DNA from: Cylindrotheca closterium
Taxonomy: Eukaryota; Bacillariophyta; Bacillariophyceae; Bacillariales; Bacillariaceae
DNA: 64,000 nt
Assembly (NCBI GenBank): GCA_933822405.4
Contig: CAKOGP040001836.1
Span: forward strand, 248,001 to 312,000
Direction of reading: 5' to 3'
A program made the translations under genes and the position numbers. Below the pieces are notes generated by a model, which was not told the origin of the DNA, ran no database searches, and was given only the letters and a program-made list of their open reading frames with translations. Shown piece after piece: positions 20,452-33,600 of the stretch (its first letter is position 1; each line of letters begins with the position of its first letter).

Positions 20452-21663
20452 ATGCACGAACTCCTTCCCATTTTGAGACAGGTATTTCCTGCCGCATCCG
20501 CATACGATACACTTTCCTCGGTCACTCAAGCAAACGCAGAAGGATTTCGAGTTCAGTTCGAAGAAGAAGATCATGTTGGCATCAATGATGTATTCATCAA
20601 GAAAGTAGACGCAAGTACATATGCTTCCAAGAGTTGGCCTGATTTTCGACGAACCTTGATGTATCTACGAACTGAAGTCTTGTTCTACAAAAAGCTGCTC
20701 CCAGATCTAAAAGAACGAGGCTTTCATGCGACACCGGACATCTTACTAGCTGATTTTGACTTGAAAGGATTAATTGATGAGGATGAAAAGGCAACAGATC
20801 AAAGTAAACCTGAGCCAGAAAACTGGATTGTAGAAGGGAAAGGAGGGCACATTATTATGGAGGCAATTGGCAATCCCTACTATCAAGATTCTCCAATTAC
20901 ATTGGAACAAGCAAAGGCGACTCTCTCTGCAGTGGCTGGACTACATGCTGCTGCATGGGAAGATAAAGAACTTCTGGCAAAAGCTGACAAGTGGTTATCG
21001 CGTGGAAGCTATCATCTCAAGACGAGAAATGTAAAGGAGTTGGCTGGTATGGAACAATCTTGGGAGCACTTTCGGAGCAACTTTGGGGAGTCTGATCCAG
21101 CTCTATTTGATCGATGTTCTGACATTGGGAAACGAATCAAGGATCTTGCAGAGTACATTAGTGACGAAGTCTCTCCAGGACCAACAGATAGGTATGCGAC
21201 TCTTTCGCATGGTGATTTCAAGGCAATGAATTGCTTCCTACCACGGGAAAGTATGGCTCGTGGTGTCATCTTAGTTGACTTTGCTAGCACTGGAGTTGGT
21301 TTGGGAATGAGCGATGTTGCAATGCACATCCATCATGCGATAAAGACGGAAGATTTGGCGAAGGGAGGTGAAGAAGAGCTGTTCGATCACTACCTAGACC
21401 AACTCAATATGCAATTGGGGCCAGACAAGGCATATCCAAAAGACGTTGCCCTTCGCCATTACCGACTTGCTTGTGCTGACTACTTCCGCTTTCTACTTGG
21501 ACGGTTTTGGAAATCAGCTACGCCCGAAACCTTTGAAAAGCGAAAGAATAGCAAGAACACTGTATTGATGAACAGAAATTTGGAATCAGCAATGGCCTTT
21601 TTGGATCGAGTTGAGAAACACGTGACAGAAATTGAGAAAGAAAGATCTGCCTGTCCATTGTGA
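20452..21663 (+). CDS. Choline/aminoglycoside-kinase-like (CHK/APH fold) protein
   Basis: A single exon of 403 residues from MHELLPILRQVFPAAS. The kinase-like fold is shown by the N-lobe lysine strand NDVFIKKVD and the E-containing helix LRTEVLFYKKLLPDL. The Brenner motif TLSHGDFKAMNCFL (H-x-D-x4-N) and the metal-binding ILVDFASTGVGLGMSDVAMH (D in the DFG position) follow. This is the layout of the EcKinase/CHK-like and APH families, which phosphorylate small alcohols such as choline, ecdysteroids or sugars. The substrate is not predictable here. No targeting signal was seen, so probably cytosolic. All catalytic positions are present, so it should be active. Confidence 0.8.
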   Translation: MHELLPILRQVFPAASAYDTLSSVTQANAEGFRVQFEEEDHVGINDVFIKKVDASTYASKSWPDFRRTLMYLRTEVLFYKKLLPDLKERGFHATPDILLADFDLKGLIDEDEKATDQSKPEPENWIVEGKGGHIIMEAIGNPYYQDSPITLEQAKATLSAVAGLHAAAWEDKELLAKADKWLSRGSYHLKTRNVKELAGMEQSWEHFRSNFGESDPALFDRCSDIGKRIKDLAEYISDEVSPGPTDRYATLSHGDFKAMNCFLPRESMARGVILVDFASTGVGLGMSDVAMHIHHAIKTEDLAKGGEEELFDHYLDQLNMQLGPDKAYPKDVALRHYRLACADYFRFLLGRFWKSATPETFEKRKNSKNTVLMNRNLESAMAFLDRVEKHVTEIEKERSACPL

Positions 21664-22077
21664 TGAGCGCCTTACTCGGGTGAGGAGTCAGTCAGCTTTT
21701 GATGCTGCTTGGACCATGGTAGCTAATGGTACAATACGGTACAGGACCATTCATTGTGTTGGTTCTGCGTTCTGGTTGACACTCACTGAACGAGTAATCC
21801 GACCTATTTTGATGGTACGAGAAAAGGCGAAGCATCCAAAAATTCTGGCCAGCATGCAACAAAACAAAAATTCTGAGGACATAAAGACGACATACTTTAT
21901 CTATAGAATTTGGAGGCGCGCGATGCGTTTTGCGTTACCAAAGACGCCAAGACCCACTTCAAAACATTCGCGTTTCAGAATTCTGAAGTTGACAGTAGAC
22001 ATCACCCTTGACCACAAGAATCATCTGAATCATCAACCTCTCCAAAGAATCGTTTTTCATTGTAGAACGAATGCACC
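21664..22077. other. Intergenic region (414 bp)
   Basis: No coding signal. GGTACAATACGGTACAGG at 21728-21745 is a GTAC-type motif about 330 bp upstream of the next start. Confidence 0.5.
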
Positions 22078-23827
22078 ATGAAGACATCAGCCTTCCATCA
22101 AATATACATTCTCCAACTTGTTGCCATTGGCAATCTTGTTGGATCTGTTCTTAGCTTTGTTCCAAGAAGTCAAGGAAAGATACGGTCTATTGCAATCCAT
22201 TCATACGATCCCTATCAGCACAATGATGACCACGGTCATGATCCTTTCATGCGTAATAAAGAGAGGACTGATATTAGGAATCTGTTGACACAGAGGTCTT
22301 TACAATCCTTTGTTTTTCTTCTAAACAGCGTTCGAGATGTCCACACAGCAAAATGGCTTGAGGTATGTTATGAAGAGTGTAAAATGCTGCTGAAAAAATG
22401 CCGATAAGAAGCTCACCCTTTCCCATCCAATCTTTCAGAAAGTATTCGATTTCAAGAACCTTGACAATTTCCATGGAACTGGGGCGCTCAACATCACAAA
22501 GTACCCTGGTTGGGATTCCCCATTTCTTGAACTCATCACCATGGACTCGGAAGTTGTCGTCGTCGAAACAAGTCCAACGGCAAGCCAGAATCGTCGTCGG
22601 GGATGGTCGAACAAAGCTGGATACCTAGATAACCTCAGCCAGAAGAAACAGCTCGATGACTGCTTTCAGAAGACCTCTTCTTCGTCGTCGTCTTCAGCCA
22701 AGAAGAAGGACGAACAGAAATCAACACAAAAAGTTCGTGGTTTTCGCATTGGATCTTATTTGGACAATCTTGGTGGAAGCCAGCCAGACGATGAACCTTC
22801 CAAGGAAGAGTCGTCAACTCCAAAGGTACCATCCAAACCAAAACCATGCACGACCCCTAAACTAAGGGCCAGCAGCGCCAACTACCTGGAAGGTTTGAGC
22901 AATGGGAATGCAGAACTGCCAACTGAGAAAAAGGAGAAAGCAGCAGAAGAAAATCCATACCTCGAAGAAGTAAGTCGCCACGTTGGTAGTGCTACCGTAT
23001 GTTCAAGAAAGATGTGCATGAATCTCACGATTACTTTGTGACCCGTCATGTCGTTGCAGAAATCTGTTGGATATGAGATTGATATTGACCCAGCGTCGTT
23101 GGTGAACCGTATAATCTCTGTTCGAGAGCAGATATCAAAGGAATGGGCCACAGATCTAGAAACTCTTTTTCTGACGAACGATGAAATTCTAACCTCATAT
23201 TTGGACCAGCAGATGGACTCTCGAGAGCAAGAGGAAGAACATATTGAAGACCATGAGGACTCAGTCAAGTCTTCCTTCAACTCCAGTGCACTATTCTTCC
23301 TTACGAATTCGTTGGGGACTCAAGATCGCGATTCATCGCCCTTCCGAAGATCGAACTTTGACTTGCTCCTATTACTCTCTACCCAAGAAAGTATCCATCG
23401 GGTGCTTCGAGATTATTCGCTGATGGAAGACGAAGATAACTTTGATTGGTTGATGGAATTTTACACTGATCGTGTTAGTGAGTTTTTTGATGGTCATGGC
23501 CAAGCCTATGGACGAGCCGATGATTTTTTGAAGCAATTGATTGAATCGCCACCAGTAGCAAGACGAACAAGTACTGACGATATCTCCTTCGTTGATCCAA
23601 TGAAGATGATTGAAGATATTATCCGTGAGCGCTCAGAAGTCGCTCGCGAGTGGAAAGAAGTCACTTCCAGTATTTCACATGATCATACTGACCTCAGGAG
23701 ATTGCTCCTAACGAGAAGAATGATCGAAGCTGACGACGATACCAGTGGTATTCGGAAATTCCCAAATTTGCCAAAGAACAAGAAGAACTCGAAAGGTGAA
23801 ATTTACGAAGCTGGAGTATTTGAGTGA
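22078..23827 (+). CDS. Plastid-targeted protein of unknown function, C-terminal all-helical
   Basis: Exons 22078..22362, 22439..22969 and 23060..23827 give 527 residues, all introns phase 0 with GTATGT or GTAAGT donors and CAG acceptors. The signal-like start MKTSAFHQIYILQLVAIGNL...VLSF-VP suggests plastid import. The middle is Ser/Lys-rich with three short repeats: AGYLDNLSQ, GSYLDNLGG, ANYLEGLSN. The C-terminal domain is helical and conserved in look: NFDLLLLLSTQESIHRVLR, DNFDWLMEFYTDRVSEFF, YGRADDFLKQLI, VDPMKMIEDIIRERSEVARE. I recall similar C-termini in hypothetical diatom proteins but no named family. The repeated Y-L-(D/E)-(N/G)-L segments could be docking motifs, which is inference. 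Confidence 0.75.
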
Positions 23828-24377
23828 ACAGGATCTTGAATCAAGACATAACCTATGAATATACTAAGCCCTTCATATCTCACTCGATCTGTGCAATAGT
23901 ATCTTAGATGATAAAACGATCTATTTCTCTCACTGGACTTCAACTCAAATTTTGATAAAATATGTTTTGATCGTTGACAACGATTTTGTGGGTCGGAGAT
24001 TTTACCACGAACAAATGCAAAGGTGCGCGCCGGCACGTGTTCGAATGAAGTTTTTGACACAGATCCATCCACGGCCTGTTGACCGCGAATCCAGTCTGTC
24101 ACTGCAAATACAAAATCAAGCCAAACACAAATACGATATCAGGAACATCGTAGGTCCTTCGACGAGGACTCTCTTCTACATCCAAAAGTTTCTATCAATT
24201 ATCCGGCCGTGAAAAAGTTGAGATAAACGTCGTCTTCGGAAGCCTGATAGAACCGTGTAGAGAACACGACACGCAACTGTAAATAGACTCGGCAATTGTT
24301 GCAACAGCCGCGGGAAATTGTTTCATAGAGAATTAGTAATAGATCAACGGGAGGGTAAATAAAAAAGGTAAAGAGAA
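23828..24377. other. Intergenic region (550 bp)
   Basis: Follows the plastid-targeted unknown and precedes the K+ channel on the same strand. AT-rich, no frame with coding character, no clear repeat. Confidence 0.55.
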
Positions 24378-27300
24378 ATGGCAGACTCACCAGACGACGA
24401 CAAACTGCAATACGTTAAGCAAGACTACTTTCAGCAAGTTCCCAGAAGATGGTCCAGTGCTCATGGTCATGACGACAAATCCACTGGTGAAGATAGTGGC
24501 AATCTGTTCATGAGTGAGCCGTCAACGAGCGAAGCAGATTCTTCGGAGCAGCATGGTGGTGTTCTGTCACCTTTCGCGAGCATTAGCAGCGGTGATCCAG
24601 ATTGCCTTCCCCCTGCACCCTTACCACCTGCTAGGTTATTGGATGCAGCCCCTCATTCTCCAGGAGGAAACACTAGTTTAAGTTCGTGGGAGAGTCGGCA
24701 TCTGGGTGATAGACAAGTTCATATCGATTTTGATCCTCGGCGGAAGGGAGAGACAGATCCAAGCTCAAAACATCAATCTACTGACAATGGGAACCATAAT
24801 AGATCAGATTCAGTTCCACCTGCTTCAAGCGATCAACAACGACAAGAAGCTGCGGGTCCAAGCAAGCAACAGCGGTCAAATGGAGCTGGAAGAATCTCCA
24901 ATGGAGTGTCTGGTACTCGTGGAATGGATCAATCATGGAATACGCAGCCACAGCCACAGCCACAGCACCTAAATACATTGGGTGGCAACACTGCCATTCA
25001 GGAAAACAATTTAGAGGTTGTGTCCATGCTCTCCGTTCCAATACTATCTTCAAATTCGCAGCAAGCAAACTTTGCAGATACTTCGGTGAATATGGTTTTA
25101 TCAGCATCTGAAGGCGAGAGTTTTGAAGGGAATGCGATACTTAACAATTTGGACGATTCTTCGGAATGGTTCTTTGGAGACGAAACCACAAGCCCTATCC
25201 TTCCAAGTCCAATGACAGCACTGCAAACAAAACCGAAAGGAGATCGACATCGTAGAACGAGGAGTGGAAAACAAGGAAGTGGAAGTCATCGCCGGCAGAG
25301 GAGCGGCGACACTGCTGCCGTCGCTCTTTCTACAGGTAGTACCGAGTGGAAGGGTATGGAGCAGGACAACATTCCTCTACCATCTGAGCTGGTGAGCTAC
25401 AATGAATTCATGGATAATGAAGACAGTTTTGAAACAGGAGGCGACAATGGGCAGAAGAACGTTCGGAGTGTCCCTCCTTTGGATAATTTTTCAGATGCTG
25501 TGAAGAATTCTGAAGTGCGATCAGATTTGACTGGAGAAGCCAATCAGTTCTCAAGGTTTTCGGTCGGGCAAACGGAACAAGAAGAGAGCAGACGACAGTC
25601 TCGGCGTTTTCGGAGAGACTCAAGGGGACGAAAGAGATACAGCGCACATGAATATGACGACTCGTCAAATACTTCTATGTCTCCGCAGCAGTTTCGAGAC
25701 CGTGCATTCATCGATGAAATGCAAGATCGAGCTGCCAGTATCTCAAACTTCTATACTCAGCCGGAAGCAGGTGTCAACAAACGATTCACCACACATGACA
25801 CCCCAAGCACAGCCTCAAATGTTTCAGGATACTACCCTGGGTCAGAACGAAACGACAATCGCAGGCACTCTCATTCGTTCAGTCGAGAGTTTTACGATCA
25901 AGGATTCCGTTTTGGTCGTGGGGAAAGTCCAGCCAGTCCAGCTTTTCCACCTTGGTGGAATAGTCCAACCCCGATCATAGATAGCCGGAACAGTTTTCAG
26001 AGTGTACGGAATCATAGTCCCCGCTCTGATCCGCATTCGGCTTCTGGGACTGCAGTATTTGGTCCCCCTGATTGCAGTGGTGATACTCCCCTTTCGTTGC
26101 ATCGAAAGTCTCTTGATTCCCAGTGGGATGCTGTAGTGAAAAATGATTCGGAATCTGAAACCTCTGCCTCTGTCACTGCCAGGCTACGAGCAGTACGTTT
26201 TGAAAGTCCCATGTTACAACCTGGGTTGTCACCGTTTGCAAAAAATGTTGAAACGAAGAAAGCTGAAAGAGCTGACAGACGGAGTTTCCTACCACAGATC
26301 AGTGCTGCTTCGAGCGAAAAGAGTCATCCCACCTTTGTTTGTCCCAGTTGCAAAACGCGTCAAAGGGAATTCTTTACTGTTTCCAGCGCTCCAAGACAGT
26401 TTGAAAGCCCGTCTGGGTATATTGCGTTGTATTTTGCAATTTATGTTGTTGCTGCGTTGTATATTTTTGGTCTACAAGAAGGATGGGGAAGACTGGATTG
26501 CTTCTATTTTGCAGGTAAGGAATGATTGATCCGTAGTTGCATTATCCCCCAATCCAATCTCACTCTTCCTGTGGAAACAGTGATCACCCTTACAACTGCT
26601 GGCTTGGGAGATTTTGTTCCAACAACTGACAGTGCCAAAGTAATGTGCTCAATTTTCATTTATTTTGGAGTCGCTTGCATCGGTTTGTTGTTAGGATCTT
26701 ACATTGCTGGGATGCTCGACGAAAGTTCCAGTCGATTGGCTAGGGCAAATCGGATTAAAGCTTGTCCGAATTGTACCAGAATTCAGAATATCAAAGATGC
26801 AGCTCAACATCGAGCAAAAGAATTTCGGAAAAATGTTCATGCATTGCAGCGTGATAATTTGCCCCAAGCACGAGACTTTCAGTCGGAACGTCCTTTAATA
26901 GAACCGAGCACGAAAAAGGCGAAGCATCGGCATCAGAACTTCAGAAGGGGAAGCCATACAGGTCCAGTGGCACGACCTTCAATTTTTGAAACGACTCAGC
27001 CTCACACAAGCGAACGTTATAGGAGATCTCCAAAGAGTGATAGCGACGAAAACAGATCTCCAACAAATTGGGATTCCGTCAAGAATTCTCCGCTCCAGCC
27101 AGATCCATCAGCGAAAGAGACAGTATTGGACGGCAACAAAGTAGTGGCTAGATCTCCCGGAACGAGAGCTATTCTTGGCCGGCAGAGCCACACAAGACAC
27201 TCATCCATCGACATTGGAAGCGGCAAACTTCAATTTTCTCTGCGTGAAACCCCAGTGCCTCCAAGAAGGTACAGTGCCACCACTCATGGCATCGGAGATA

Positions 27301-28520
27301 AACGAATGCCGTCACCCCCAGTTCACACATCATGGGGTGCAGAGGCATTCAACAATTACGCATCGGACGGTGACTTTTCGGATTCTGAAGAATCGAGCGC
27401 GTCGGAAGAAAGCAATGATATTGCCCTTGAAGGCAAGTATAGCAGTGTCAAGAATGCGAAATATGTGTTCCTCACACTGCGGGAGGCCCTGATTAACTCG
27501 ATGGTAATTATTGCATTCGGCTGTATGGGATTCTACTTCATTGAAGGCTTCTCTTTTGTTGACAGTAAGTTTTCTGTCAATCGCTACGCCTTCCATCACT
27601 ACCTAAAGCCTAACATTTGAGCTTTGTCATTCCAGGTTGGTACTTTACAACTGTACTACTCACTACAGGTATGTGTACTTTGAATCCAGTTGGCTGTTGA
27701 AACCAACTGCTAACGCTCTCTTTTTTCTTAGTCGGTTACGGTGACATCGTTCCGCACACAAAGGGTGGCAAACTTTTTGCGACGGTATACATTCTTGTTG
27801 CCGGTACTATTCTCTTGAATAATATGTCAATGATCAGTATGATTCCTTTGGAGTTACGACGTCGGCGAACAGAGATGGCTGTCCTAAATCAGGTATGTCC
27901 ACATCAAACACGCTAGTGAATAATTGACAGCATTGCGCTAACATGGATTGTCGTGGCAAAACAAGTTTGGGGACTCTTTGGATGATGCCGCTTTGCGCGA
28001 ATTGGCGACTGGGCCTCTAATCAAGCGTCTTAAGCTGGCAACCAGTCACCGTGCAGGTCTTGATGAGTGCACTCGGGAGATGTTTTGCTTGGCGATGTTG
28101 GTTCGGCTTGGGAAAGTGGCTGAAGAAGATATAAAGCATACGTTTGCTGCATTTCGCAAGCTTGATCTTCATAATGATGGTGTGCTGAACAGCAAGTCCA
28201 TCATTGCCGGTATGGTTCAAAAACGCAAAACCTTGTCCACCTCGTATTTGAACCTGTCAGCTTTAGCCGCACAAGAGGATGATTCAAAAAATTTAGATGT
28301 CAACACGAGGACTCCTCAGCCAGTTGCTTCCCATATGCTGAATTCCACTTGGATGAATAATTGGGGTCCCTCCTTTACTGCTCGACCTGGCCGTTATTCA
28401 ACATCGGACAAGGCAAACGGAACAACAAATGAATTCTCCTCTTTGATTTCTGGAAAGCAAACATACGGAAGTCACAATCCGCTGTCGCCAACTGCAGAGA
28501 CACGCCAATACTCGTGCTAG
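24378..28520 (+). CDS. Two-pore-domain K+ channel (TPK type) with EF-hand and long disordered regions
   Basis: Five exons, 24378..26514, 26581..27564, 27636..27668, 27732..27892 and 27966..28520, give 1289 residues. Residues 1-670 are Ser/Arg/Gln-rich and disordered, ending in a CxxC pair (FVCPSCKTRQ). TM1 is SGYIALYFAIYVVAALYIFG. Pore 1 is LTTAGLGDF and TM2 is IFIYFGVACIGLLLGSYIAG. A second CxxC (ACPNCTRI) opens a roughly 230-residue cytosolic linker. TM3 is SMVIIAFGCMGFYFIEGF, pore 2 is LTTVGYGDIVP (split by an intron at ACA-G|TC) and TM4 follows. The C-terminus has an EF-hand (FRKLDLHNDGVLNSKSIIAG), as in plant TPK channels gated by Ca2+. A plasma or vacuolar membrane K+ conductance is expected. 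The GLG filter replaces the usual GYG in pore 1. Confidence 0.87.
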
Positions 28521-28675
28521 AATAGCTCCTGAATTAGCTCCTAGTTTTCGCCTGAAATAGTCTTTATTGCCCAAAAAGTCTTTCCGGTATGGCGCGTTCA
28601 TCAATATTCAAATATGCAGGACTGTTACAAATCGTAGCCAAGGAGAAGTCCCCAGAAAACCATTCGCACTGAACC

Positions 28676-30588
28676 ATGGAGGTGATTGATCTGTGCGACA
28701 TATCTCGAGATGACAGTGAGAATGCAATCATCGATATCGATGGTATTTCAGCCATTCCTGGAGTAGCAAAAGCAAAACCATTGGCTTCAGCATCATCAGT
28801 CGTATATTTGGTAGAAAGCGACGATGAACAAAACAACAATCCAAGCCTTCGGCGAAAGAGGAAGCGGCCACGGCCAGAAGCACGTGTCAGCTCAAGCTTA
28901 GACGTCAAACCAGCGGCGAAGTTTCGGGTAAGCGATGAGATTGAAGTTTGCCAAGTAAAGGAAGCTCTAAAAACGCCCCTGAACAGAGTTCATGAAGTGA
29001 TTCCAGATGTTGATCTAGTTCACGCTCAAAAACTGTTGTTTGAACAAAGGGACAACGTGGAGATGGTTTTGTCCATCCTTGTAGAGAAAGGTTATCCAAA
29101 AAGTAAAGATCCGGGTAGTGTGGCAGCTGGATCATTGTCGTTGACATTGAAGAGCAACCTAAATTCAAACCCAAAACTCGATTTCTTTTCAAAATCCTCA
29201 TTCGAACCCAGTGCTGAATACTTGCAACAGGCCTCGAACGTTCTGGAATTTGAATTTCCCTTTATACGTCATGATTCAATTAATTCCTGGTTGAAGGATC
29301 ACAAGGGCCACTACTCACTCGTTCGCCGGCAAATTGAAAATGCGCTATCAGGGAAGGAGGAGAACAAGGCCTCTTCGGAGGAAGTAGAATACAAGCAGTA
29401 CCTTTTGATCAGTGAAGCCAAGGCAAACAAACTATCATCACCAAGGCAAACAAGAAGAATTGGTGCTAAACACGTTCTTCAGCAACCGCGTCGAAACAGG
29501 AAAAGTCCAAACATATCAGAACCGATTCTTCAAGAAGAAATCAGAAGCTACAATCTTCGATACAAAGAATGGGTAGACACTATCCTGGTGCGTCGTCAAA
29601 GAAGTGAGGCTCGGAAAAAGTCGCAAGTTACAGGAACTGCACTGGAATGTTCCTGCTGTTTTGACCAGGTCGCGATTGAGGAAATGGTAGCTTGCATGGA
29701 CGAAGGGCATTTATTTTGCATTGACTGCATCAAGGGATATGCCGAGAACCAAATCTTTGGAAATGGCAGCTTGGGCACCAATCATGTGACAAAAAAGCCT
29801 TCTTCAGCGCTCTTATGTTGCCACTCTAGTGGCTGTCAATCACAATTTCAAGATGACCACCTGTTGAAAGCGTTACCGAAGAAGACTCTTGAAAAGTATA
29901 ATGAACTTCAGTTCAGGGCTGTTATGGAGCAGGCTGGGCTTATTCAATCCCTGTGGTATGTTCGGAGCTTATTTACGACTTCTTGTACTAGCGAAATACT
30001 GACTTTTCCATTTGATAATGTTGCAGCACTTGTCCGAAATGTGGTTTCCAAGCTGACGTGCCCGAGACGCAGATGATATTCCAATGCCCTATCGAAGGTT
30101 GCAAATTTGCCTCTTGCCGAAAATGTAGAAAACCACCTCATATTCCACTCAAGTGCGACGAGGTGGTAAAACAAAAGAGAGAAGATGAAGGCAGGTTGAA
30201 GATTGAAGAGGCCATCAGCAGTGCTAAGATCAGGACCTGTCCCAAGTGCCACACTTCCTTTGTAAAATCTGATGGATGCAACAAGATGACTTGTCGCTGT
30301 GGTCTAAAAATGTGCTATATTTGTCGCCAACCACTACCAAACCATGATCCCTACTCACACTTTTGTAACACTCCACACTGCAAACACCAGTCATGCGGGA
30401 AATGTACGCTGTACTCGAATGATAAAGAGGACGATGCAAGAGCCATGAGAGAGGCTGGTATCGATGCTGCGGAAGAATACCGCGAGAAATTACTACAAGA
30501 AGATGACAAAGTTGAAATAAACTTGGACGTTGACAAGATCCTGGGACCGAAAACTGCACCAACGCCCAACAAACAAAAACGACGATGA
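28676..30588 (+). CDS. RBR (RING-IBR-RING) E3 ubiquitin ligase, RNF216-like
   Basis: Exons 28676..29955 and 30027..30588 give 613 residues; the intron has GTATGT/TGCAG ends and restores C-TCPKCGF. A CUE/UBA-like segment VHEVIPDVDLVHAQKLLFEQ lies at about 105-140. RING1 is CSCCFDQVAIEEMVACMDEG...FCIDC. IBR is CTCPKCGFQADVPE...CPIEGC. RING2 is CPKCHTSFVKSDGCNKMTCR, with DGC giving the catalytic Cys that forms the ubiquitin thioester. The order and the C-terminal helix resemble RNF216/TRIAD3. RBR ligases move ubiquitin from an E2 through this Cys to a lysine. Substrates are unknown. The stop is 46 bp from the EMC1 stop on the other strand, so the 3' UTRs must overlap. Confidence 0.87.
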
Positions 30589-30634
30589 TTACTAGTAGCA
30601 TTATAATCTACTGTTACGTCTATTCATATCTGGC

Positions 30635-33600
30635 TTATAGCCAGCCTTGTTTCAATGCTTTCTTTGATCCTATATTCTTCACAACGAAAAGGACAACTAT
30701 CAGCCCAGTGGTGACAATAAAAACCAAGACGCGGCTGAAAGTGTCAGGCAGCAAATCGAAACCTCTGGATGGAGACGTTCTCGTAAAGAAAAGATCTGGA
30801 CCACCAAACGCCATCACCAAGGACTGAGACTCGAGGGATGTGTGCGTGGAGATAATGGAACTTGGGGATTCCACAGTTTGATTGTACGATAGAGCAAAAA
30901 GTGAAACCTCTGGAACAAGTTCTCGGTACCTGGCAGATTTTTAATTTGAATTCATTGGTTAGAGAAAACAAGAGCAATATAGAAACAATATTGCAAAACT
31001 TACGGCACTAGACCTTCCTTCTTTTCTGTCTCTTTAGCTTCACCCATGGGTCGTCTTGTTTCAATCATCGATCTGTCGATTGCAGTGACCCGTCCATCGG
31101 TACTTGCAATCAATATCTTCCTGTTACTGATTCCTCCACGCGTAGCAGTAGCACCCAATGCCGTGATAGCACTCGGGTAAATGTAGAGCTTGGCCAACAC
31201 GACAGGCTTCGACTCTCTTGCGTCAAAACTCGAGAACGAAGTGGTTTGTTGTGGAGACGTGAACATGGTCATTCCTTTCTTGTCGATTATACCCTCATGT
31301 AGGGTTAGGACACCCAGTTCCGTTCTTCTCGTCACCGAATTAACAAACGAATATACAATCCAATTCTCTGATATGAGGGTTGTCACTTTTCTCGAAGGAT
31401 CCACATTGGAATGGCCTGCTCGGTGCACCACTCGACCCGAAACTGTATCGACAACATTGATGAACATATTTGGAACAATGGATGGAGCAGTTTGCTCGGC
31501 AGCACTACCAGCACCAGCTGGTTTTCGTCCTTTCTTCTTGGTTTCCTCCTTCTGGATTGTGGTAGCAATCTCCGTGGGTGTCTGTTCTTTAGCTTCAGAC
31601 ACGGTCACAACCACCGCTATGTGTGGGTTGATGTATTTGAGCAATAGGGAGTCGTCTCCCAAGACAGACGACATGGATTGAACAATCTCATCACGGGTTG
31701 GGTAGCCAACCTTCACGATCTTCTCTCCAGCAAACGTAGCTTGTCCGACTTGAATTGATCCTAGTGCATTGTTGGACCCCTCAATGACTTGGTACGACAC
31801 CACTCGTGAGGCTTTTTTGTCCACAAAGTGAGTAAACAACCCATTGGGGCTCTTCTGCAACTGTTCCCCAACTAGATCCATTGTGGCACCATCACTTGGA
31901 ACTGGAGTCAATGTCTTGTCATCATGCAGTAGGAGAGATGCTTGTCGGCATCCGCCAGCTCCACCGTACATGGGAATCACTTGAACTACTGGAGATGGTA
32001 TGGAAACTGTATCCTGGGCATTGACAGCACCAGTGGTTCCATCAATGCACATCCATTCCACAGAACCCTCCAAAGCAGAGAGCACCAAAATTTCTCGACT
32101 GTGCGTTCCACCATTGATACCATGGATAGCACTGTTGGAATTTGTTGTTCCATGAACCATTGTATGCCATTCGGCACTCTTCGGAAGGTCCAAGGACCAT
32201 CGCACCATTCCACGATCCTCCCCAGATGTGCTGAGGCCCCAAATACGGTCTGCCTTTTGCGACAAGAGAGCTGCTACCTTGACGAATCCAAAATTGTGGT
32301 CCCGACGGTTGTTTCCATTGCCGCCAAAGGACAGAATGCTGCTCACCTGACCAGATAGACGAGAAGGTAAAGAGAGTTTTTCCATGATGGCTGCTTCTTC
32401 CTCAACCAAGTCATCTGATCCTAGGTGACTTGCATCTAGCATCACGGCGGACGAAATACTACCGAGACCTTCCTCAGTGGACCATCCAATCTTGATATCC
32501 ACGGACGACCCCTTCAGTTCAAATCCAAGCATGGTGGTAGTCCCACTCGCAGTGCTCAAGAGAGCAGATGCCTTGTCTGCGGAGCACGAAACAATCGAAA
32601 GCTGCTCGATAACATCGCCATCTGGGACAAACAAATCACCTTCCAAAGTCATTGGCTTTCCATCGCGATAGACACGGAGCGAATCTGCTGTGAGTCCAAT
32701 ATCAAGTTGTGCTTCGTAACATTGTGCCATGGCAGTAAAAGAAGCTCCCTCAATTTCAAAAGGTGTCAATCCTCCAGAGCCATCTACGTTGAAGAGTGCC
32801 GATTGATCACCTGATTGAACACTGATAATGGATGGAACTTCAGTGGAGCGGACAGCTGAGACAACCTCCCATTCTGGCATCAATTCGGATGCGCTTAGAG
32901 TCTTTGCAAAGTTGGAACCCTCCACTCCAAAGTAAACAAGATTTCCGTCTGTAGTCACGGCGACTGCCTGCCACGAGTCATGGACCTTTTGGAGTTTCAC
33001 CGAAGAGGCAATGATTGCTCCCTTGGCATGTCCCAAAGACTTCTGACTAACAATGGTATCATTTCCGACCTCTAGCTCTACCATAATCATTTTGCTGGAG
33101 GTACCATCTTCCTTGACGAAACTAAAAATTGATTGGATCTTTCCCGAATCCATTGTATCAGGAAGAGCAACCAACCAAGCTAGACTCTCTCCCGCTTTGG
33201 CCGATCCCGCTACTTTGGCTACATTAATTCTATCGTCAAAGAGCTTTCCAGATTCGGCATGAAAAATAGAAACTTCTTCGTTCGATGCAGCCACAACAAA
33301 TTGCATGCCTTGTTTGGAGACGGGCCAAACTTTGGGCGACATGGAGGGTTGCACTCGAGCATCCCAAATCAAATGACCAGTCTCCTTCGTCCAAGCCCGC
33401 ACTGAGCCATCATTGTCGATTGTATAAATATTATCTGCTGTGGCAGCAATGTCGTGATTTTGTTCATCTCCAGGTGCAGAGCACACATTGCGCCGCCACA
33501 TCAAGCTGCCATCTTCTACCGCACGGTTGGCGATGAAACACGAAGTCGGTGAGCCAGAAGGCACATCTGTGGTCACAATGCTTCCTTCCAGAGACGCATC

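Noticed and set aside
24020..24080. Possible tRNA-like or noncoding RNA in the space before the K+ channel
   Set aside because: No cloverleaf or T-loop GTTCGA-type context could be built by eye.
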